This document shows, piece by piece, positions 29,104 to 39,062 of a stretch of 64,000 nt of DNA; positions within the stretch are counted from its first letter, which is position 1, and each line of letters opens with the position of its first letter. Source of the DNA: Larkinella knui (GTDB lineage: Bacteria > Bacteroidota > Bacteroidia > Cytophagales > Spirosomataceae); assembly GCF_003858645.1 (NCBI RefSeq), contig NZ_RQJP01000001.1, forward strand, positions 1,893,487 to 1,957,486, read 5' to 3'. The notes beneath the pieces are model-generated. The model had not been told where the DNA came from and did not search any database. It saw only the letters and a list, made by a program, of their open reading frames with translations. The translations under genes were made by a program, and so were the position numbers.

Positions 29104-30348
29104 ATGTCTGAATCCGAAGCTCTGCCAACCAGAGGTCGAAAGAGAACCAACTCTATTTCCTTCACGGTTGAGATCAGCAATAAGCCTAAGAAAGGAGATG
29201 TCTATCCCCTATTCCTCCGGATAACAGAGAACCGAAAACACCGTCGGGTTTATATTGGCTTTGACATTCCCATCAAAGATTGGAACCCAAAGAAGAAGGA
29301 GGTACGACGTACTTTCCGTTTACACGCTGTAATTAATGCAAAAATCGATTCTATAAAAGCGGATGCAACTCAGCTTAAAGCCGAAGTCAAAGACGTCTCC
29401 TCTGCTGTAATTGCCGATAACTTGAAGGGTAAGTCTTCGACCTATTTTTTTCAGTACGCATACGGTTATTTAAATAACAAGCCTTACAATACGGCGAGGA
29501 ATGTTCGAACTGAAATCAATAAGTTTTTGGAATATGTCAAAGATGAAAAGCTTCTATTCGCTGATATTTCTGTTAAAATACTTAATGATTACGAAGGTTG
29601 GCTCCGAAAACAGAAGGGCAATAGCACTAATACCATTTCAAAAGGGCTTTCCAAAATACGAACTATTTTCAACCAGGCCGTAAAGGAGGGCATTCTTCCA
29701 ATCCAAGAAAACCCATTTCTTCAAATCAGAATTAAGGAAGGAAAACCCGAAAGAGTAAGGCTCACCGAAGAAGAAATCAAACAATTCTGTGAAATTGCCC
29801 TTCCCTCCGACTCCTTACTGTGGCATACTCGAAATTATTGGCTATGTGCTTTTTATTTAGCCGGAATGCGTTTCAGCGATATTGCCTGCTTGCAATGGAA
29901 AAATATCGATAGTAAGCGATTGTCCTATGTAATGCGCAAAACAAAAAACACCGTTACACAAGGCCATTCAATTCAAATACCTGCACAAGCAGAAGAAATT
30001 ATTCAACAATACAAACCAGAAAAAATCGATCCAGAAGCTTATGTGCTGCCAATTCTCAATCAGAATCGTACCTATGCTACAGAAGCTGAGCTTTTGATTG
30101 AAATCAGCCGAAAGAACGCCCTGATCAATAAATATCTCAAGAAGCTTTGTTCATTAGCTGGGATCAACAAAGAGGTTTCTTTTCACTCTGCTCGACACAC
30201 CTTTGCAGATTTAGGTCGTAGGAAAATTAAGGATGTATATGCCATATCAAAGCTGCTAAGGCACTCGAAAATTAATATCACTGAAAAGTATCTTTCAGAG
30301 TTTGATACTGAAACGACAGATAAGGCTTTGGAGTCGATATTTGGTTAA
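29104..30348 (+). CDS. tyrosine recombinase, integrase of the element
   Basis: A 414-aa phage-type integrase. The N-terminus holds an Arm-DNA-binding domain (about 15-100), followed by a SAM-like core-binding domain (100-205) and the catalytic domain. Catalytic residues are visible: Arg in AGMRFSDIACL, Lys in the following hairpin (RKTKN), HSARHTF (His and Arg of box II), LLRHSKI (His) and the nucleophile Tyr in EKYLSEF. It therefore looks active. It sits at the left end and reads into the element; TAAGTTTA at 29091 resembles a -7 box but would leave almost no leader. A remnant of a second, related integrase 3' end lies at 33143-33241. Confidence 0.95.
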   Translation: MSESEALPTRGRKRTNSISFTVEISNKPKKGDVYPLFLRITENRKHRRVYIGFDIPIKDWNPKKKEVRRTFRLHAVINAKIDSIKADATQLKAEVKDVSSAVIADNLKGKSSTYFFQYAYGYLNNKPYNTARNVRTEINKFLEYVKDEKLLFADISVKILNDYEGWLRKQKGNSTNTISKGLSKIRTIFNQAVKEGILPIQENPFLQIRIKEGKPERVRLTEEEIKQFCEIALPSDSLLWHTRNYWLCAFYLAGMRFSDIACLQWKNIDSKRLSYVMRKTKNTVTQGHSIQIPAQAEEIIQQYKPEKIDPEAYVLPILNQNRTYATEAELLIEISRKNALINKYLKKLCSLAGINKEVSFHSARHTFADLGRRKIKDVYAISKLLRHSKINITEKYLSEFDTETTDKALESIFG

Positions 30349-30383
30349 TCGTCACTTCCCTCCTAGAGTTTAAATCTCATATC

Positions 30384-30418
30384 TTTGCATAGTTTGCACA
30401 CTTTGCAAGATTGCAAAT
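30384..30418. repeat. 9-bp-period TTTGCA array downstream of the integrase
   Basis: The TGCA core appears at 30386, 30395, 30404 and 30412, that is every 9 bp (last step 8), as TTTGCA-like units. Similar arrays lie at 33059-33087, 33277-33318, 43152-43187 and, less regularly, 52218-52252. The rest of the 262-bp gap between the integrase and the next gene shows no gene. Confidence 0.7.
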
Positions 30419-30610
30419 ACAAAAAATCTGAGTATTTAGTATAATTGATATCTATATAGCTTATAATCAAGACAATTTTCTATAGCTCTGGCCTTTACTC
30501 CCCTGTATCGTTGGGTTGCATTGCTTGACCTTGCGGCCAGCTAGCTGTCACCCGAAAAACGCATATGAGAAGTGGATTAATAACTCACTTTTAGAAGCGA
30601 AATTCTAAAT

Positions 30611-31180
30611 CTATACCAATTTTTGTTGATTATAATCTATAAAAGAATATGCTCCTTCCAAAATAGACGTGTTTCTATTTAATGTAGTTTTATAAAATTC
30701 ATTGCGAAACTCTTCTGATATATTAATGAGTCCTACATCAACAATTTTAATATAGTTTTCAAATATATAGCCATCCAAAATATTTTCGTCAAATATATAT
30801 TCATTTTTCCCAATAAATGAGTAAACTTCAAAATTATCAGATAAATTTTTATCAGTAAATTCTATATTATTTGTAACATCAATACAATCGTAATTTTTTT
30901 CTCTGATAACAAGATTTTTAAGTTCCTCATCGCTAACTTCTATAATAATTCCATTCATATAATTGCCCTGGCTTTGAAGAATGTTTAGAAATATACCTTT
31001 TACATTCTTTTGAAGTTTTAAAGAAAAAACCTCATCCCACAATGACCAATTTCTCTGAAAGTTAATAAGGTTAACCAATATTATATCTTCCTTTGAAAGA
31101 TTTCTATTCAAAGCTTTTGAGGCACTAGAACAGTTAATCAAAGATCCATATCCAAAAACATATTTTTTTAGGGTAATCAT
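30611..31180 (-). CDS. gamma-glutamylcyclotransferase-like protein
   Basis: A 189-aa AT-rich gene. The N-terminus KKYVFGYGSLI is the hallmark of the gamma-glutamylcyclotransferase (GGCT/ChaC-like) fold, where the YGSL loop binds the substrate. The segments VKGIFLNIL and MNGIIIEVSDEELKNL match the following strands and helix (the usual VxGxxYxV and D..EL..L pattern). The middle is divergent and I cannot assign the catalytic Glu with certainty. It is 20 nt downstream of the DUF4062 gene on the same strand, so the two form an operon. In a defence context it may make or cleave a small peptide-like ligand; that is inference. Confidence 0.65.
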   Translation of the reverse strand: MITLKKYVFGYGSLINCSSASKALNRNLSKEDIILVNLINFQRNWSLWDEVFSLKLQKNVKGIFLNILQSQGNYMNGIIIEVSDEELKNLVIREKNYDCIDVTNNIEFTDKNLSDNFEVYSFIGKNEYIFDENILDGYIFENYIKIVDVGLINISEEFRNEFYKTTLNRNTSILEGAYSFIDYNQQKLV

Positions 31181-31200
31181 GAGGTCATATTTGAAATACT

Positions 31201-32355
31201 TTAGTAATCACTTGCGAATTCAATCCTTAAAACATCACCTTCACTAACATCTTTCATTTCAGCATAATAAACTCCGTTTGCTATTTTTGTTGCAGATTCA
31301 ACAATAGAATTAACCAACTTACCTCTTTTCTCAAGATCATGAAATCTATAAAAAACTTTAGGGTTGTCCGAAATATAAGATTCAAAATCAACTATTGACG
31401 AGAAATCAACCACTAGTCTCACTATTTCAACATCTTTATCTGCTTTTACAGCAGTATCTCGATTACCTTTCTGAAACCCATTATAGTAATGAGATGAGGT
31501 CACGAATACATTAGAAGGGCCAAAAATAATTGGCTGAATTATTTTTGGATTGCTTTCAACCGTAACATCAGTGTCTCGTAAACTAAAAACAAAAGGTAAT
31601 AAAGAATTAACTTCAACTGCAGAGCCTCTTGTACTGTCGTAGCTTTTAAAACGGTTTACATCCTTTGTAAACCTACTTATTCTAAACGTAATATATTCAT
31701 CAAATACACCTACAGTTTTATCAAGTCTCTTAACAAATTTATTATATAAAGGTAGATTGTTTTCAGATTCATCACTTAGATGAATAAATTTATAATAGAT
31801 GAGTTTTTCAACAAGTTTTGCTTCCGTATTATCGATAACAGCATTTTGTGTTGTAATATTAGATCGAATCCATCCATTCGCAGGATAATTCTCTATTGCA
31901 TGTGCAAGAGACCTGCTGACTTTTGCGGCTAGATCATCTTTACTTTTCCAGTACTTCGTCAGTCTACCAGTTTGAACCTTTTGCCTAAACTTCAATAATT
32001 TTTTCCTTTTATTAATATCAGATTCTATTTTATTACCTGGCAAAGTCTCTATATCTTGAAAAACAAATGCTAAGATTGGTTTCTTAGTCTCGAGCGCATA
32101 ATTAAATTCTAATTCTGTGTAGCTAATACCTTCACTGTTAGTAGACCCATATTTACCTGCAATTATCAGTATGTAATAATCACTATCATCAATAATTTTA
32201 TGGATATATTTTATTTGGTCTTCATCCGCAGCCGGGAATATTTCCATTCCAGCCGGAAAGAGATTAAGTTCTAAAAGTACCTTCATTATCTCCTCCCGTT
32301 CTTCCTCTAAATCTTTAAAAGTTGAACTGACGAATACTTGGTATCTTTTCTGCAT
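31201..32355 (-). CDS. DUF4062-domain protein (TIR/SLOG-like N-terminus)
   Basis: A 384-aa protein. Residues 1-110 are a DUF4062 domain: YQVFVSSTFKDLEEERE, AGMEIFPAADEDQ, IDDSDYYILIIAGKYGST and GISYTELEFNYAL are its signature strands and loops. DUF4062 has a TIR-like Rossmann topology and is often found at the N-terminus of STAND-type or other immune-like proteins. The remaining 270 residues are not recognised and have no NTPase motif or membrane segment. It is the first gene of an operon with the GGCT-like gene. The setting in an element rich in anti-phage genes makes a defence role likely, but the mechanism is unknown. Confidence 0.75.
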   Translation of the reverse strand: MQKRYQVFVSSTFKDLEEEREEIMKVLLELNLFPAGMEIFPAADEDQIKYIHKIIDDSDYYILIIAGKYGSTNSEGISYTELEFNYALETKKPILAFVFQDIETLPGNKIESDINKRKKLLKFRQKVQTGRLTKYWKSKDDLAAKVSRSLAHAIENYPANGWIRSNITTQNAVIDNTEAKLVEKLIYYKFIHLSDESENNLPLYNKFVKRLDKTVGVFDEYITFRISRFTKDVNRFKSYDSTRGSAVEVNSLLPFVFSLRDTDVTVESNPKIIQPIIFGPSNVFVTSSHYYNGFQKGNRDTAVKADKDVEIVRLVVDFSSIVDFESYISDNPKVFYRFHDLEKRGKLVNSIVESATKIANGVYYAEMKDVSEGDVLRIEFASDY

Positions 32356-32567
32356 GGGAATAGGATATCATTTAAATTAAAAATAGTTTGGGTGATTGCT
32401 TTGGAAAACTTATGTATATAAGTGTATACAATCAAATTAAACGTTTTAATAAATATAACATTTAGTAGGCAATCATTGCATATATAGAGGCACAAAAAAT
32501 TACCTTAACTGTAATTTGTCCCGTAATCCTTAAGCCACAAGCGCACTTTACACTGCTACTGAGGCTT
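32356..32567. promoter_or_regulatory. upstream region of the DUF4062 operon
   Basis: These 212 bp precede the DUF4062 start codon on the minus strand and should contain its promoter. The sequence is AT-rich; a TATTTTTA box (minus strand, near 32385) is a weak candidate. No gene is seen. Confidence 0.3.
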
Positions 32568-32771
32568 CTAGGTTTTAATTATAATCAAGAATGTAGCTTG
32601 AAAGCTAATACGAAAGACCTTTACAACTTTTCTACATTGGCTTGCTGTGGGGATTATGTTGCACGCCCAGTCGCAAGAAAGCTGACATACCCCACTTGTA
32701 CTTTTTGGCTTCTTCACCCAACAAAAATTATTAGCAACTTCACTAAATACAAACCTACCCGCAATCAGCAA
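32568..32771 (-). pseudogene. decayed counterpart of the small ORF upstream of Shedu
   Basis: An open frame of 67 codons whose first part (GRFVFSEVANN) aligns at DNA level with the start of the 83-aa ORF at 42605-42856 (GLIFREVAYSS). The later part diverges, with apparent frame differences. It lies between a duplicated backbone segment and the DUF4062 operon, in the same position that its relative has in front of Shedu. I regard it as a remnant; product and function are unknown. Confidence 0.35.
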
Positions 32772-33091
32772 GAAAATATGGAATGCATTAAGTAAATTTC
32801 ATAGTATCGTGTTCGATAACAGTTCAGTGGCAATCATAGAAAATAAGCATAAGCTTTGCAACAACGATAACTAAAAAAGTTTCTGTTAATCAGTAAATTT
32901 AGCGGGTTTGGAATATCGAGGGTTTCCCAACCTATTTCTATAGACACGATAAACACTTATACAAATACGAGAACAAGGGCAATTGATTCTCCGCCCATTT
33001 TCTTATTATTTTGGTTAAATCAGGAGCTAAACAATTATTGCTCTATTCTGAATACAACTATGCAACTTTTGCAAAGTCTGCAAAATTCCGC
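32730..33091. repeat. duplicated backbone segment, copy A
   Basis: About 360 bp that align in the same orientation with 42818-43192 (copy B). Shared blocks include TCTGTTAATCA (32881 region and 42971 region), CAATCATAG and GTCTGCAAAATTCC at the right end. Copy B includes the 3' end of the DUF3871 gene; copy A therefore contains a remnant of that 3' end at about 33055-33091 without the rest of the gene. Divergence is considerable, so the duplication is not recent. Confidence 0.75.
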
Positions 33092-33142
33092 CTTTCAACT
33101 AAAACGAAATCACATTTTGACAAGAAAATTGCGGATTAAGGG

Positions 33143-33241
33143 TTTCTGGTTAAAAAATTAGAAATTAATCTTGCCATAGAGTACCTTTCAATATTCGATA
33201 CTGAGACAACGGATAAGGCATTGGGGTCGATATTCGGCTGA
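33143..33241 (+). pseudogene. 3' remnant of a second integrase gene
   Basis: This frame reads EYLSIFDTETTDKALGSIFG then stop, against EKYLSEFDTETTDKALESIFG then stop at the end of the intact integrase (30280-30348). The similarity continues upstream for about ten codons (EINL against KINI) and downstream into the TTTGCA array at 33277, as it does after the intact gene at 30384. Everything 5' of this is missing. It is a scar of a related integrase, at the junction between the first and second cargo blocks. Confidence 0.85.
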
Positions 33242-33276
33242 ACTGATTTTCGCTTATCAATTCCAAAACATACAGT

Positions 33277-33318
33277 TTTGCAGAGTTTGCAAACTTTGCA
33301 AGGATTGCAACATTGCAT
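33277..33318. repeat. 9-bp-period TTTGCA array after the integrase remnant
   Basis: TGCA cores at 33279, 33288, 33297, 33306 and 33314. This corresponds in place and sequence to the array that follows the intact integrase at 30384-30418. Confidence 0.75.
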
Positions 33319-33838
33319 AAACCAGTTTACCGCTCTAACGCTTAAACCCTAATCTTTGCTCTTTAAGATTTTGAGCTGGTTGAAGTCTTAACTAACTTTA
33401 CAGATTTGATGTGAGCCGTGTGCGCCGATTCAAACTGGGCCAATATGAGAGTAAAAGCTTAGTCTAAAAATTGATGTATGGGCGAACGGAGCTGGACTCA
33501 CTAAAGCAAGATTATTATTCGAATTTCAGCCATTCAAGCATGTAAAAGCAGGCAATTGGGAACCTCATGTCTTATCCCAAAAATGGTCAATTCTCCCACT
33601 CGTGTAAGTATATAATTCCAGATCAATCAAGGGTAGCCTCGATTGGGAAATATCGTTTCCAGCTTATCGTCATGATTATTATATTTAAAAATGAATGAAT
33701 TGGTAATGGGGTCACATCAAAATTTGCACATTGTTCAGTAATTTGAACCAGTGTAATCAACACAACGTATTATTATTTTAACCCATCAAGCGTAACCTAC
33801 TTATTTATAGGCTATTAATCCTGTTCCTATCCTGAATT
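33319..33838. other. non-coding stretch upstream of the type ISP gene
   Basis: A 520-bp stretch without a convincing gene. Around 33472-33680 one frame gives peptide-like text interrupted by a stop near 33543, so a decayed gene is possible but I cannot name it. TTTGCAC at 33722 and TAATTTG at 33738 could be part of a promoter for the gene at 33839. Confidence 0.35.
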
Positions 33839-36800
33839 ATGAGTACCCAAAAAGCTTTCCAAGCTATTCTCACCAAGTTCCGTAAATATTCATTCTCTGA
33901 AAAGCATAAAGGCGAACAGTTTGAACGACTCATGCAGGGCTATCTGCAAACTGATCCAAAATATATATCGCTTTTTACCAACGTCTGGCTATGGTCTGAC
34001 TTCTTCGGTCGTCGGGATTTTGGCGGCCATGATACGGGGATTGATCTGGTAGCTAAAACCGTCGATGGCGAGTTTTGGGCGATACAGTGTAAATGCTATG
34101 CCGAATCAGCCACCATTGACAAACCCACTGTAGATTCGTTTCTGTCAACATCGAGCCGGAAGTTCAAGGATGAAGAACAGAAAGCGGTAAGCTTTTCGCA
34201 CCGGCTTTGGATATCGACCACAAACCATTGGGGCACCAACGCCGAGGAAGCCATCCAGAACCAACACCCTCCCGTTTCCCGAATTAATTTATATGATCTT
34301 CAGGAAGCGCCGGTCGATTGGGCCAAGCTGGAAAAAGGACTCGTTGGTGAAGAGTCGCGGACAGCAAAAAAATTCATTAGGGAACACCAGACAACGGCGG
34401 TACTAAAGACCAGCGAATATTTTAAAACCGCTGATCGGGGTAAGTTAATTATGGCCTGTGGTACAGGCAAAACTTTTACAGCCCTGAAGATTGCCGAACG
34501 GGAAACCAAAGCTAAAGGACTGGTTTTATTTCTGGTTCCTTCGATTGCGTTGTTGGGCCAAACCCTGCGCGAATGGTATGCCGAAGCTAATGAACCTATT
34601 AACGCTATTTGCATCTGCTCGGACGCCGGGGTAAGTAAAAAGACCACAAAAAACGAAGATTCAGATGGGTCAAGTGTGGTAGATCTGGCATTACCAGCTT
34701 CTACCAATGTGCCGGATATTGTCAAGCAGTTTCAACATGCCCAGACCAGTGATAAACCGGGTATGACGGTTGTTTTTTCGACCTACCAATCCATTGATGT
34801 AATTGCTAAGGCGCAGGCACAACTACTGAAATCCACTACAAGTACGCCGGGGATTTTTGATCTTATCATCTGCGATGAAGCCCACCGTACTACGGGCGTT
34901 ACTCAGGCAGGAGAAGATTCATCGGCTTTTGTGAAAGTCCACGATAACGAGTTTATCCAGGCGAAAAAGCGGCTATATATGACCGCTACCCCACGGCTTT
35001 TTAACGACGATTCCAAATCCAGAGCAGCGCAGTATGATGCCTTGCTTTGCTCGATGGATGACGTGACGCTGTATGGCGAGGAGATTTACCGTATTGGCTT
35101 TGGTGAGGCCGTAGCAAAAGGATTACTGACCGATTACAAGGTGCTGATTCTGACCATGAGTGAGAATGACGTTCCGGCGGTCATACAGAAGATAATAGCC
35201 AACCCAAACAACGAAATCAATACCGATGATGCGTCGAAACTCGTAGGCTGTATCAATGCGTTGTCGAAACGGATATTGGGTGATGCGGGTATTTTGAAAG
35301 ACAGTGATCCGGAGCCGATGCGCCGTGCCGTGGCCTTCTGCCAGAATATTAAGGTATCCAAGAAAATAGCGACAGCGTTCAACGATACTCGAGCGGCTTA
35401 TATCGAAAGTATGCCCGACGGTATCACATCGAACCTGGTATCTGTAACAGCCGACCATGTGGATGGGGCTATGTCGGCACCCAACCGGGACGAAAAACTA
35501 GCCTGGCTTAAAGCTGATACTGACGATAAAGAATGCCGCATACTGACCAATGTGCGCTGCCTGAGTGAGGGCGTAGATGTACCATCGCTGGATGCGGTGT
35601 TATTTATGACCGCGCGTAACTCACAGGTAGATGTGGTGCAATCGGTGGGGCGGGTTATGCGTCTGTCACCGGGCAAAAAATATGGCTACATTATTATTCC
35701 GGTGGTTATACCAGCTCAGGCATCAGCCGAAAAAGCGTTGGACGATAACGAACGTTACCGCGTGGTCTGGACGGTGCTTAACGCTTTGCGAGCGCATGAC
35801 GACCGCTTTAATGCCATTGTGAATAAGATTGAACTCAATAAGCACAAACCAGATCAGATTCTGATTGGTCAGATCGACAATACCGGTGCAGGAGAAGGCC
35901 AGAGCCGGGACAGTGGTTCTTCGGCCGCCGCCACGAATATGGCCAACCAGATGTCGATTCAGTTTGAGCAATTGCAAAGCGTGGTATTTGCCCGGATGGT
36001 TGAAAAGGTAGGTGACCGTCGCTATTGGGAACAATGGGCCAAAGACGTAGCCCAAATTGCCGAGCGATATATGGAGCGTATCAACCGATTGATTCGGGAC
36101 GAGAAGGCCCATAGCAAAGCCTTTGCCAAATTTCTATCCGGTTTACAGCAGAACATAAATCCATCCATTACGCAGGGGGAAGCCGTAGAAATGCTCTCGC
36201 AGCACGTCATTACGAAGCCGGTTTTTGAAGCACTGTTTCAGGGGTATTCATTCGTGAAGAATAACCCCATTTCGGTGTCGATGCAAACAATGCTGGATTT
36301 GCTGGAAGACCAATCGCTGGATAATGACAACGAAACACTGCAACGGTTTTATGAATCGGTGCGGTCGCGGGCATCCGGTATCGATAACGCGGCTGGAAAG
36401 CAACGCATTATTGTGGAACTCTACGACAAGTTTTTCAAGTCGGCATTTCCGAAAATGGTAGAGAAACTGGGTATTGTTTATACACCCGTTGAAGTCGTGG
36501 ATTTCATCATTCATTCGGTAAACGACTTGCTAAAAAAGAAATTTGGACGCTCGCTTTCCGACGAGAATATTCATGTGCTGGACCCCTTTACGGGTACCGG
36601 AACGTTTATGACCCGATTATTACAAAGCGGGCTGATTGAATCCAAAGACTTGGAACGGAAGTACACCCAGGAACTCCATGCCAATGAAATTGTGCTGCTG
36701 GCTTACTATATAGCGGCTGTTAACATTGAAAACACCTACCATGATCTGCTCGATGCGACAAGCTACCAAGCATTTGAGGGCATTTGCTTAACGGATACCT

Positions 36801-38710
36801 TTCAGTTGGGCGAAAAGGGCAAAAGCGACGAGTTGTTTTCAGATGCATTTCCTCAAAACTCTGCTCGTGTTGAGGCTCAGAAGAAAGCACCACTTCGGGT
36901 TATCATTGGTAATCCTCCATATTCTGTAGGGCAATCATCGGCTAATGACAATGCGCAGAATCAGAGTTATCCGGGACTGGATAACCGTATTTCTAAAACG
37001 TATGCAGCAAAATCGAATGCTACGCTACAGAACTCACTTTATGATTCGTACATCAAAGCATTTCGCTGGTCGTCGGATCGACTAGACCCCGAACACGGAG
37101 GTATCATCGCTTTTGTTTCGAATGGTGCATGGATTGATGGAAACGCTACATCGGGGTTTCGGAAATGCTTGGAGCAAGAGTTTTCGAGCATTTACGTATT
37201 TAACCTTCGAGGGAATCAGCGAACCAGTGGCGAACTATCGCGGAAAGAAGGGGGGAAGATATTCGGATCAGGTTCACGAACGCCTATTAGCATTACGTTT
37301 TTGGTGAAGAACCCGGCTCTAACGAATACAGAGGCCACGATATACTATCACGACATTGGCGATTATCTATCACGAGAAGATAAGTTACAAATCGTCAGTG
37401 ATTTTAAGTCTATGAGCAGTGCAAAGATGGTGTGGCAAACGCTTTCACCTAATGAACATGGCGATTGGCTGAATCAACGAAATGATGTATTTGGGACGTT
37501 TATCCCATTGGGGGATAAAGACAACAAACAGGCTAATGCCTTTTTTGTGCCATTTTATTCAAATGGAGTGAAAAGTAATAGAGATGCATGGGCTTACAAT
37601 TCATCCAAGCCATTTCTTAAAGCAAACGTCACTAAATCTATAAAGTATTTTAATGAACAGGTAGATCTGTTTAGCCAAAAGAAAAAATTAGATGCAAGCT
37701 TGACAATAGAAGACTTTATTGAATTTGATAGCTCGAAATTATCTTGGGATTATGCCCAAAAAGTTGACCTGGCCAAGCACAGGAAATATGAGTTTGCTCA
37801 ACAGTCAATCATAACTTCTATTTATAGACCATTTTTTAAGCAAAATCTTTATTTCAATAGGGATCTACTTAATCGAGTCTATCAGATGCCTAAGCTCTTT
37901 CCAAATCTAAGCTTAGAGAATCGAATTATCTGTGTTTCAGGTATTGGTGTAACAAAAGATTTTTCAACAATCATTACAGATACCATTCCGGATCTAGAAC
38001 TGATTGGTAAGTCCCAATGCTTTCCTTTATACTACTACGAAGAGCGAAACAACGATGCTCCGAGTCTGTTTGACAAACCGGGTGAAACAAAGTTTGTCCG
38101 CCGTGATGGTATATCAAACTTCATACTGGAACAGGCAAAGAAGTCATATGGGCCACGGGTGACAAAAGAGGATATTTTCTATTACGTGTACGGGTTTCTG
38201 CATAACCCAGGCTATCGAACTCAATTTGCCAGCGATCTAAAGAAAATGTTACCTCGGCTGTTCCTTGTCGAAGAGTCTAAAGATTTCTGGGCGTTCAGCA
38301 AAGCTGGACGGGAATTAGCTGATTTACATATCGACTATGAGAGCGTCCCCCCCGCAAGTAACGTTATCGTTAACGGTGCTGACAATGGTTATTTTCGCGT
38401 TGAAAAGATGCGTTATCCAAGCAAGGACAACAAAAGCGTTATTCATTACAACAGCAAAATCACCATTGAAAACATTCCATCCGAAGCCTACGAGTACGTA
38501 GTAAATGGCAAGAGTGCAATCGAATGGATTATGGAACGCTATCAGATTACAGTCCATAAAGATAGCGGTATCCGAAACGATCCCAACGATTGGGCGACTG
38601 AGGTAGGAAATCCTCGTTACATCCTCGATCTATTGCTAAGTGTGATAAACGTCAGTGTACAGACTGTAGCCATTGTAAACGGGCTTCCAGCATTGAAAAT
38701 TGGTGATTAA
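33839..38710 (+). CDS. type ISP single-chain restriction-modification enzyme
   Basis: A 1623-aa protein with the full LlaGI/LlaBIII-type architecture, which cuts and methylates DNA in one polypeptide. Order: Mrr-like PD-(D/E)xK nuclease (about 15-110, GIDLVAK and WAIQCKCY); superfamily 2 helicase/translocase with GTGKT near 207, DEAH near 347, SEGVDVPS and QSVGRVMRL near 590-620; coupler; N6-adenine methyltransferase with DPFTGTGTF near 914 and NPPYS near 1024; and a C-terminal target-recognition region. Length fits the type. No separate specificity or antirestriction gene is adjacent. It converges on the zinc-ribbon gene. The nuclease, helicase and methylase motifs all look intact. Confidence 0.93.
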   Translation: MSTQKAFQAILTKFRKYSFSEKHKGEQFERLMQGYLQTDPKYISLFTNVWLWSDFFGRRDFGGHDTGIDLVAKTVDGEFWAIQCKCYAESATIDKPTVDSFLSTSSRKFKDEEQKAVSFSHRLWISTTNHWGTNAEEAIQNQHPPVSRINLYDLQEAPVDWAKLEKGLVGEESRTAKKFIREHQTTAVLKTSEYFKTADRGKLIMACGTGKTFTALKIAERETKAKGLVLFLVPSIALLGQTLREWYAEANEPINAICICSDAGVSKKTTKNEDSDGSSVVDLALPASTNVPDIVKQFQHAQTSDKPGMTVVFSTYQSIDVIAKAQAQLLKSTTSTPGIFDLIICDEAHRTTGVTQAGEDSSAFVKVHDNEFIQAKKRLYMTATPRLFNDDSKSRAAQYDALLCSMDDVTLYGEEIYRIGFGEAVAKGLLTDYKVLILTMSENDVPAVIQKIIANPNNEINTDDASKLVGCINALSKRILGDAGILKDSDPEPMRRAVAFCQNIKVSKKIATAFNDTRAAYIESMPDGITSNLVSVTADHVDGAMSAPNRDEKLAWLKADTDDKECRILTNVRCLSEGVDVPSLDAVLFMTARNSQVDVVQSVGRVMRLSPGKKYGYIIIPVVIPAQASAEKALDDNERYRVVWTVLNALRAHDDRFNAIVNKIELNKHKPDQILIGQIDNTGAGEGQSRDSGSSAAATNMANQMSIQFEQLQSVVFARMVEKVGDRRYWEQWAKDVAQIAERYMERINRLIRDEKAHSKAFAKFLSGLQQNINPSITQGEAVEMLSQHVITKPVFEALFQGYSFVKNNPISVSMQTMLDLLEDQSLDNDNETLQRFYESVRSRASGIDNAAGKQRIIVELYDKFFKSAFPKMVEKLGIVYTPVEVVDFIIHSVNDLLKKKFGRSLSDENIHVLDPFTGTGTFMTRLLQSGLIESKDLERKYTQELHANEIVLLAYYIAAVNIENTYHDLLDATSYQAFEGICLTDTFQLGEKGKSDELFSDAFPQNSARVEAQKKAPLRVIIGNPPYSVGQSSANDNAQNQSYPGLDNRISKTYAAKSNATLQNSLYDSYIKAFRWSSDRLDPEHGGIIAFVSNGAWIDGNATSGFRKCLEQEFSSIYVFNLRGNQRTSGELSRKEGGKIFGSGSRTPISITFLVKNPALTNTEATIYYHDIGDYLSREDKLQIVSDFKSMSSAKMVWQTLSPNEHGDWLNQRNDVFGTFIPLGDKDNKQANAFFVPFYSNGVKSNRDAWAYNSSKPFLKANVTKSIKYFNEQVDLFSQKKKLDASLTIEDFIEFDSSKLSWDYAQKVDLAKHRKYEFAQQSIITSIYRPFFKQNLYFNRDLLNRVYQMPKLFPNLSLENRIICVSGIGVTKDFSTIITDTIPDLELIGKSQCFPLYYYEERNNDAPSLFDKPGETKFVRRDGISNFILEQAKKSYGPRVTKEDIFYYVYGFLHNPGYRTQFASDLKKMLPRLFLVEESKDFWAFSKAGRELADLHIDYESVPPASNVIVNGADNGYFRVEKMRYPSKDNKSVIHYNSKITIENIPSEAYEYVVNGKSAIEWIMERYQITVHKDSGIRNDPNDWATEVGNPRYILDLLLSVINVSVQTVAIVNGLPALKIGD

Positions 38711-39062
38711 GATCTTATTTTTCTCAATTCTTAAAATCTGCATCAATATGAACAGTCTGCACTTGAAGGATTCTAGTGTAGACTGTTCGTAATTTCCTTA
38801 CCTCTTATCCAACATTATTCTATGTCAGTCGATACGAACAAAGTCATGTCTAACCAAAATTTTAAATCGCTTTTTCAGAATTAGGCACGTTATGAAACTC
38901 CTTTTCCTATGAGGCTATTCCTAGGAGAAGACCAATAATACATAAGTGGAAGCTGTAACTGGGGAGATTATTAAGGAAGATGATACTGGCAATTATGATG
39001 ATCAGGAAAATTTCATCGGCCCAGATATGATGTTAAAAAAAATATACAGTCAATCTAACATT
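38711..39062. other. intergenic region with a terminator-like hairpin
   Basis: This 352-bp gap lies between two convergent genes. It holds a 13-bp stem (38751-38763 with 38775-38787) and otherwise short open frames without recognisable product. Confidence 0.5.
38751..38787 (+). terminator. terminator-like hairpin after the type ISP gene
   Basis: Arms AACAGTCTGCACT and AGTGTAGACTGTT pair over 13 bp with one G-U and an 11-nt loop. It is 40 nt past the stop codon. The downstream T run is weak (TAATTTCC), so termination by it is uncertain. Confidence 0.5.

Noticed and set aside
30384-33318. Short repeats that might be a CRISPR array
   Set aside because: The period is 9 bp with no spacers, and no cas gene is present.
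33472-33680. Possible pseudogene between the integrase remnant and the type ISP gene
   Set aside because: One frame reads peptide-like text broken by a stop, but I could not match it to any family or to another part of the window.
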